A DNA stretch of 64,000 nt from Clostridium sp. AM33-3. GTDB taxonomy: Bacteria; Bacillota; Clostridia; Lachnospirales; Lachnospiraceae. Shown here one piece after another: positions 59,325-64,000 of this stretch (positions within the stretch are counted from its first letter, which is position 1; every line of letters begins with the position of its first letter). The notes under the pieces were generated by a model, which was not told where the DNA came from, ran no database searches, and saw nothing but the letters and a program-made list of their open reading frames with translations. Position numbers and translations under genes: made by a program. The stretch spans positions 95,396-159,395 of the forward strand of contig NZ_QUIV01000002.1 of the NCBI RefSeq assembly GCF_003480315.1, in the 5' to 3' direction.

Positions 59325-61133
59325 GTGAAACAGCAAAATGGTTTTCGGGGTGGCTGGCTGCTTTTTCCGCTGCTCCTGATCGTACTGGCTCTGGTGTTTA
59401 TGCCGGGCAGAAAACAGAACGAACTGAGTTATCAGCAGTTCAAACAGGTACTGGAAAGCGGAGATGTGGGTTCTCTGATCATTTACCAGAATGAGCAGAC
59501 GCCAACCGGTGAGGTGCGTCTTGCAAATCACGCGGGAGAGGTTTATGTAACCTATGTGTCCGATGTAAACCAGACCCAGCAGATGCTTCAGGATATGGAC
59601 ATTGACTACAGTATGAACGATGTTCCGCAGACCAGCTACTGGATGAGCATCATTCTTCCGGTGGCTGTTTCCGTAGGCGCGGTCGTTCTGATGCTGATCA
59701 TCATGAATATGAGAGCCGGTGCCGGCGGCGGAACCAATGCCAAGATGATGAACTTTGGCAAGAGCCGTGCCCGCATGACCAACACCAGCAATGTTACCTT
59801 TAAAAATGTGGCAGGTCTTCAGGAGGAAAAGGAAGATCTGGAGGAGATGGTGGACTTTTTAAGAAATCCGCAGAAATATACCAGTGTGGGAGCGAGAATT
59901 CCGAAGGGCGTTATTTTAGTAGGCCCTCCGGGAACTGGTAAGACTCTGCTTGCCAAGGCAGTAGCCGGTGAGGCAGGCGTACCGTTTTTCTCCATTTCCG
60001 GTTCTGATTTCGTAGAGATGTTTGTCGGTGTGGGAGCGTCCCGCGTCCGCGATTTATTTGAGGATGCCAAGAAGGCAGCGCCGTGTATTGTTTTTATCGA
60101 TGAGATCGATGCGGTAGCCCGCAGACGAGGCACCGGCATGGGCGGCGGTCACGATGAGCGTGAGCAGACTTTAAACCAGCTTCTCGTTGAGATGGATGGC
60201 TTTGGTGTGAATGAGGGTATCATCGTCATGGCTGCGACCAACCGTGTCGATATCCTGGATCCGGCTATTCTGCGTCCGGGCCGTTTTGACCGTAAGGTAG
60301 CAGTAGGGCGTCCGGATGTGAAGGGCCGTGTGGAAATCCTTCAGGTACATTCCAAAGAGAAGCCGTTAGGTGAGGATGTAGATCTGGCCCGCGTGGCTAA
60401 AACAACCTCCGGCTTCACCGGAGCAGATCTGGAAAATCTTATGAATGAGGCAGCGATCCTTGCAGCAAGGGAGAACCGCAGCTTTATCCGCCAGTCGGAT
60501 ATCGACCGCTCTTTTGTTAAGGTTGGTATCGGTGCAGAGAAAAAGAGCCGTGTCATTTCAGAAAAAGAAAAGAAGATCACCGCATACCACGAGTCCGGCC
60601 ATGCAATTTTATTCCATGTGCTGCCGGATGTTGGCCCGGTCCATACCGTATCCATCATCCCGACCGGTGTCGGTGCGGCAGGCTACACCATGCCGCTTCC
60701 GGGCGATGACGAGATGTTTAATACCAAGGGCAGGATGCTGCAGGATATCATGGTATCTCTTGGCGGCCGTATCGCGGAAGAGATCATCTTCGGCGATGTG
60801 ACGACCGGTGCTTCCCAGGATATCAAGCATGCCAGCAAGATCGCACGTGCTATGGTGACCCAGTACGGCATGTCTGAGAAGGTTGGCATGATCGACTATG
60901 GCAGTGATGATGATGAGGTCTTTATCGGCCGTGATTTCGGTCATGTGCGTACCTATAGCGATGAAGTGACGGCTTCCATTGATGAGGAAGTAAAGCGTAT
61001 CATTGACGAGTGCTATGACAAGGCGAAAGCCATCATCCTGGAGCACCGGGATGTGCTGGAAAGCTGTACGGCACTGCTGATCGAGAAAGAAAAAATCGGT
61101 CAGGAAGAGTTTGAGGCGCTGTTCCAGAAGTAA
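59325..61133 (+). CDS. ftsH: FtsH membrane AAA+ metalloprotease
   Basis: A 602-residue protease starting at GTG behind AAGGAGG. Two membrane helices (about 9-25 and 105-127) flank the external domain. Walker A is Gly-Pro-Pro-Gly-Thr-Gly-Lys-Thr (about 200-207), the second region of homology contains Arg-Pro-Gly-Arg-Phe-Asp-Arg, and His-Glu-Ser-Gly-His (about 422) with Asp near 491 forms the zinc site. It removes damaged membrane proteins and regulators. The C-terminal tail is short. Confidence 0.95.
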   Translation: MKQQNGFRGGWLLFPLLLIVLALVFMPGRKQNELSYQQFKQVLESGDVGSLIIYQNEQTPTGEVRLANHAGEVYVTYVSDVNQTQQMLQDMDIDYSMNDVPQTSYWMSIILPVAVSVGAVVLMLIIMNMRAGAGGGTNAKMMNFGKSRARMTNTSNVTFKNVAGLQEEKEDLEEMVDFLRNPQKYTSVGARIPKGVILVGPPGTGKTLLAKAVAGEAGVPFFSISGSDFVEMFVGVGASRVRDLFEDAKKAAPCIVFIDEIDAVARRRGTGMGGGHDEREQTLNQLLVEMDGFGVNEGIIVMAATNRVDILDPAILRPGRFDRKVAVGRPDVKGRVEILQVHSKEKPLGEDVDLARVAKTTSGFTGADLENLMNEAAILAARENRSFIRQSDIDRSFVKVGIGAEKKSRVISEKEKKITAYHESGHAILFHVLPDVGPVHTVSIIPTGVGAAGYTMPLPGDDEMFNTKGRMLQDIMVSLGGRIAEEIIFGDVTTGASQDIKHASKIARAMVTQYGMSEKVGMIDYGSDDDEVFIGRDFGHVRTYSDEVTASIDEEVKRIIDECYDKAKAIILEHRDVLESCTALLIEKEKIGQEEFEALFQK

Positions 61134-61219
61134 ATGGGGCTGAAAACTATACAAACTGCACAAAAAAAGTTTTGAAATTTGTTCATGTTTGTTAACACTT
61201 ATCGGCTGGGCCGTGCTAT

Positions 61220-61324
61220 TATAATAGGCGTAAACCCCCCAATACATTATATAGTTTTTGCTACACCCCATAAGAAACGAAATACCTTCTCCTGAAAGAG
61301 CCAGCTACCCCGCTGGCTCTTTTG
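61220..61324 (+). ncRNA. Candidate C-rich small RNA downstream of ftsH
   Basis: A perfect -10, TATAAT (61220-61225), is followed about 70 bases later by the terminator AAAGAGCCAGC / GCTGGCTCTTT with a T-run (61295-61324). The predicted RNA of roughly 90 bases has no good ORF. It contains CCCCCC near 61236, CACCCC near 61265, TTCTCCT near 61287 and the terminator loop TACCCC: single-stranded C-rich segments able to pair with ribosome sites, as in known Gram-positive regulatory RNAs. The -35 is weak. The hairpin could instead be only the ftsH terminator. Confidence 0.45.
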
Positions 61325-61533
61325 CTGTTTTGAGATACTATACCAAAACAGCGGATTTTCAGTTCAAAAATTCCTACTTGAATTACTTAAACATGTTGTA
61401 ATCGACATGAGAATCATTTAAAATAAATTTATATGATTCCATCAGATTCGTCTGAGCGTATAAGAAAAAGTTACTGTTGGCTTAACACGCGAACGGGGCC
61501 GACGGATCTGGGCAGGAAGGAGCAGGGGTTATT
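61325..61533 (+). other. AT-rich gap before the GH13 gene
   Basis: No gene or strong structure is visible. It must contain the GH13 promoter, for which I see no clear -35/-10 pair. GGAAGGAGCAGG lies just before the ATG at 61534. Confidence 0.4.
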
Positions 61534-63606
61534 ATGTTTGATGAGCATCAGGAAAATGAAATAAACCGGCAGGCATTGTTTTCGGATGAGACGCAGGATT
61601 ACCGATACCCGGAGGAACCGGACGCAGGTGAGACAGTAACTCTCCGGTTTCGCACAGCAAAAAATGATGTCGATCGGGTTTTTTATATTGAGGAAGATAA
61701 GAATGTACAGGCGGAGATGAGGAAGGTATCTTCTGACAGCCTGTTTGACTATTACGAGTATCGCATGGAGGCGGACAGTCAGCCTCAGCGCTATTATTTC
61801 CAGGTGGTGAAGGGCAGCGCAGTCTGCTATTTTAACCGTCTGGGCGCAACCATGGATATTCAGAGCTGCTACGCATTTCGTATTACGCCAGGATTTCATA
61901 CGCCGGAGTGGGCAAAGGGCGCGGTCATGTACCAGATCTTTGTGGACCGCTTCTGCAACGGTGACCAGAGCAACGATGTGACGGAATGTGAGTATGTCTA
62001 TATTGGGCGTCCGGTACATCAGGTAACCGACTGGAGCACCAATCCGTCTACCATGGATGTGGGCTGCTTCTACGGCGGTGATCTTCAGGGCGTGTGGGAC
62101 AAGCTGGATTATCTGCAGTATCTGGGAGTTGAAGTGATCTATTTCAATCCGCTGTTTGTCTCGCCGTCCAATCACAAGTACGACAGTCAGGATTATGACC
62201 ACATCGATCCGCACTATGGCGTGATCGTCAAAGATGGCGGTGAGCCGGTGGCAGCAAACGCGGTGAACAATGACCATGCGACCAGATATCAGGTGCGCAG
62301 TGCTGACCCGCAGAACTTGGCAGCCAGCGATGCATTTTTTGCCCGTTTCATGGAAGAAGTTCACAGGCGCGGCATGCGGGTCATCATCGACGGTGTGTTC
62401 AATCACTGCGGCTCCTTTAATAAATGGCTGGATCGAGAGAAAATTTACAGCCACCAGGGAAGCTATGAGCCAGGCGCTTATGAAAGTAAGGAAAGCCCGT
62501 ACCGCAGTTTCTTTAAGTTTTACAATGAGGACGCATGGCCGGATAACGGAACCTATGACGGCTGGTGGGGACATGACACGCTGCCGAAGCTAAACTATGA
62601 GGATTCGCCAAAGCTGTTTGAGTACATTATGAAGATTGCCGGGAAATGGGTGTCTGCCCCGTATGGAGTAGATGGCTGGCGCCTGGATGTAGCGGCAGAC
62701 CTGGGCCACAGCAGCGAGTACAATCACAAGTTCTGGCAGGAATTCCGCAAGCATGTCAAGGAGGCAAACCCGGAGGCAATGATCCTGGCTGAGCATTACG
62801 GAGATCCAAGCAGCTGGCTGGCGGGTGATCAGTGGGATACGGTCATGAACTATGATGCTTTCATGGAGCCGCTGACCTGGTTTCTGACTGGTATGGAGAA
62901 GCACAGCGATGAGTACAACGGTGCTCTTTACGGTGACGGTGTGAGCTTTTTCCGCTCCATGTATTACCACATGAGCCGCATGCAGACCCAGTCGGTCCTG
63001 GTGGCCATGAATCAGCTTTCCAACCATGATCACAGCCGTTTCCTGACCCGTACCAACCAGATCGTGGGCAGAATCGGAACAGCCGGGGCCAAGATGGCAG
63101 AGTTTGGCATCAATTACGGAATCTTCCGCGAAGCCATTATGGTACAGATGACCTGGCCGGGGGCACCGACCCTATATTATGGTGACGAAGCAGGAGTCTG
63201 CGGATGGACTGATCCGGACAACCGCCGGACTTATCCGTGGGGTTTCGAGGATTTTGAGCTGATCGAGTACCACCGTTACCTCATCGATCTGCATAAGAAG
63301 CTTCCGGCCCTGCGCCGCGGTTCCTTAAAGCAGCTTCTGGCAGACCGCCAGCTCATCGCCTACGGCCGCATGAGCGGGGCAAACAAGTGCGCAGTCATCA
63401 TCAACAACCGTGGCGATGGCAGAAGTGTCAGAGTGCCGGTGTGGGAGCTTGGCATCACCGATGAGGATGTCATCACCCGGGTAATGCTGTCTGATGAAAA
63501 GGGCTATAATGCCGGACGCATTGATTATCGTGCCGATCATGGCTGGCTGACGCTGGATGTGCCGGCCCACAGCGGCGTGCTGTTGTCGAGCGGGGCACTG
63601 GTGTAG
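61534..63606 (+). CDS. GH13 alpha-glycosidase (neopullulanase/cyclomaltodextrinase-like)
   Basis: A 690-residue cytoplasmic enzyme without a signal peptide. An N-terminal starch-binding-like domain covers about 20-125. The barrel has all four boxes: Asp-Gly-Val-Phe-Asn-His, Gly-Trp-Arg-Leu-Asp385-Val, Leu-Ala-Glu420-His-Tyr-Gly and Ser-Asn-His-Asp499. So nucleophile, acid/base and stabilising Asp are present and activity is expected. It probably hydrolyses maltodextrins or cyclodextrins. It contrasts with the inactive relative at 44278. A strong terminator follows. Confidence 0.9.
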   Translation: MFDEHQENEINRQALFSDETQDYRYPEEPDAGETVTLRFRTAKNDVDRVFYIEEDKNVQAEMRKVSSDSLFDYYEYRMEADSQPQRYYFQVVKGSAVCYFNRLGATMDIQSCYAFRITPGFHTPEWAKGAVMYQIFVDRFCNGDQSNDVTECEYVYIGRPVHQVTDWSTNPSTMDVGCFYGGDLQGVWDKLDYLQYLGVEVIYFNPLFVSPSNHKYDSQDYDHIDPHYGVIVKDGGEPVAANAVNNDHATRYQVRSADPQNLAASDAFFARFMEEVHRRGMRVIIDGVFNHCGSFNKWLDREKIYSHQGSYEPGAYESKESPYRSFFKFYNEDAWPDNGTYDGWWGHDTLPKLNYEDSPKLFEYIMKIAGKWVSAPYGVDGWRLDVAADLGHSSEYNHKFWQEFRKHVKEANPEAMILAEHYGDPSSWLAGDQWDTVMNYDAFMEPLTWFLTGMEKHSDEYNGALYGDGVSFFRSMYYHMSRMQTQSVLVAMNQLSNHDHSRFLTRTNQIVGRIGTAGAKMAEFGINYGIFREAIMVQMTWPGAPTLYYGDEAGVCGWTDPDNRRTYPWGFEDFELIEYHRYLIDLHKKLPALRRGSLKQLLADRQLIAYGRMSGANKCAVIINNRGDGRSVRVPVWELGITDEDVITRVMLSDEKGYNAGRIDYRADHGWLTLDVPAHSGVLLSSGALV

Positions 63607-63629
63607 ATGGCATAGACGAAAATAAAAAA

Positions 63630-63675
63630 TCAGGGCTGTCGCAACCGGTCTTTTGACGCGTTGCGGCAGCCCTGA
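63630..63675 (+). terminator. Terminator after the GH13 gene
   Basis: TCAGGGCTGTCGCAAC pairs with GTTGCGGCAGCCCTGA with one mismatch around a loop with a T-run. The stem is very stable; T residues after it are few. Confidence 0.8.
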
Positions 63676-63711
63676 CATTGCAAGAATATTACAGGAATAT
63701 AAAAAAACTTC

Positions 63712-63740
63712 TTGCATTTTGATTATTGGTATGATAATAT
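63712..63740 (+). promoter_or_regulatory. Promoter of the tRNA pair
   Basis: TTGCAT (63712-63717), 17 bases, TAATAT (63735-63740), about 25 bases before the tRNA-Tyr 5' end. Confidence 0.6.
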
Positions 63741-63765
63741 AATTTTTGCTTGTCGAAGCTAGTAT

Positions 63766-63847
63766 GGATGGGTTCCCGAGTGGCCAAAGGGGGCAGACTG
63801 TAAATCTGTTAGCTGTGCTTTCGGTGGTTCGAATCCACCTCCATCCA
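63766..63847 (+). tRNA. tRNA-Tyr (GTA)
   Basis: The acceptor GGATGGG (63766-63772) pairs with TCCATCC (63840-63846), with discriminator A at 63847. The anticodon GTA is at 63800-63802 in the loop CTGTAAA. A class II variable arm (about 63809-63821) and the T arm GGTGGTTCGAATCCACC are present. CCA is not encoded. Confidence 0.96.
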
Positions 63848-63864
63848 TTTCCTGAAAAGGATAT

Positions 63865-63950
63865 GCCGCAGTGGCGGAACTGGCAGACGCACAGGACTTA
63901 AAATCCTGCGGGACTAATCTCCCGTGCCGGTTCGATTCCGGCCTGCGGCA
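63865..63950 (+). tRNA. tRNA-Leu (TAA)
   Basis: GCCGCAG (63865-63871) pairs with CTGCGGC (63943-63949), discriminator A at 63950. The anticodon TAA is at 63899-63901 in the loop CTTAAAA. A long variable arm (GGGACTAATCTCCC) marks it as class II. The T arm is CCGGTTCGATTCCGG. CCA is not encoded. It lies 17 bases after tRNA-Tyr and is likely cotranscribed with it. Confidence 0.96.
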
Positions 63951-64000
63951 TTCATAGTTTCAGGTATTCACAGTTACGATGAGACGGGCCTTGGTAGCTC

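Noticed and set aside
61471..62574. 367-codon open frame on the minus strand inside the GH13 gene
   Set aside because: It lies fully antisense to an enzyme with intact catalytic motifs, has no ribosome site, and its protein shows no recognisable family; it is a codon-bias shadow.
1..64000. CRISPR arrays, insertion sequences, prophage or rRNA
   Set aside because: No regular spaced repeats, transposase, integrase, phage structural genes or rRNA-like sequence were seen on reading through.

Overview
The window looks like chromosome of an endospore-forming Clostridia, most likely a Lachnospiraceae gut anaerobe. The evidence is a run of the sporulation/division genes yabP-yabQ-divIC-spoIIE-tilS-hpt-ftsH, a YyaC-type spore protein, a clostridial Tad/Flp pilus locus, strong AGGAGG-type ribosome sites, moderate base composition, and families (DUF5711-like, Flp1-like, small conserved unknowns) I associate with that family. 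No rRNA, IS element, prophage or CRISPR array is visible.

Layout. 1-5669: end of a Tad/Flp pilus locus (secretion platform tail, Flp pilin, two large pseudopilin-like proteins, prepilin peptidase, small pseudopilin, FHA protein). 5777-8102: rhomboid protease, HIT protein, then murG convergent. 8207-15442: a LysR regulator divergent from an operon of DapA-like aldolase, AGCS sodium symporter, proline-racemase-family enzyme with a changed active site, cupin, TIM-barrel protein and FGGY kinase; this looks like an undescribed catabolic pathway. 15534-25507: mtnN, several membrane or coiled-coil unknowns, yyaC, a LysM protein with what looks like a dead JAMM/MPN domain, a DUF5711-like protein, transketolase and a ROK kinase. 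25846-32438: CBS-type pyrophosphatase, flavin reductase, shikimate kinase, deoxyinosine glycosylase, then LysR divergent from a CPA2 antiporter plus MgtC pair. 32461-33070: queT behind a preQ1-I riboswitch. 33073-37949: PBP1-type peptidoglycan synthase, and murC. 37950-40270: DnaA-box clusters ahead of DnaD- and DnaC-like replication genes. 40379-46864: prs, signal peptidase, nucleotidyltransferase, exonuclease III, a GH13 pseudoenzyme, HU and RqcP.

46918-54706 holds a LysR regulator divergent from a C45 autoproteolytic acyltransferase and a complete five-gene peptide ABC transporter. It sits between rqcP and yabP, which are normally close together, so it looks like a catabolic island inserted in the sporulation cluster. 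54773-61133 continues yabP to ftsH. 61134-61533 may encode a C-rich small RNA. The window ends with an apparently active GH13 enzyme and tRNA-Tyr and tRNA-Leu.

The best candidates for something new are the 8.2-15.4 kb operon, the C45/peptide-transport island, the DnaA-box cluster, the two degenerate-enzyme families (GH13 and MPN) and the candidate small RNA. Function calls rest on recognising motifs by eye; no database search was run.
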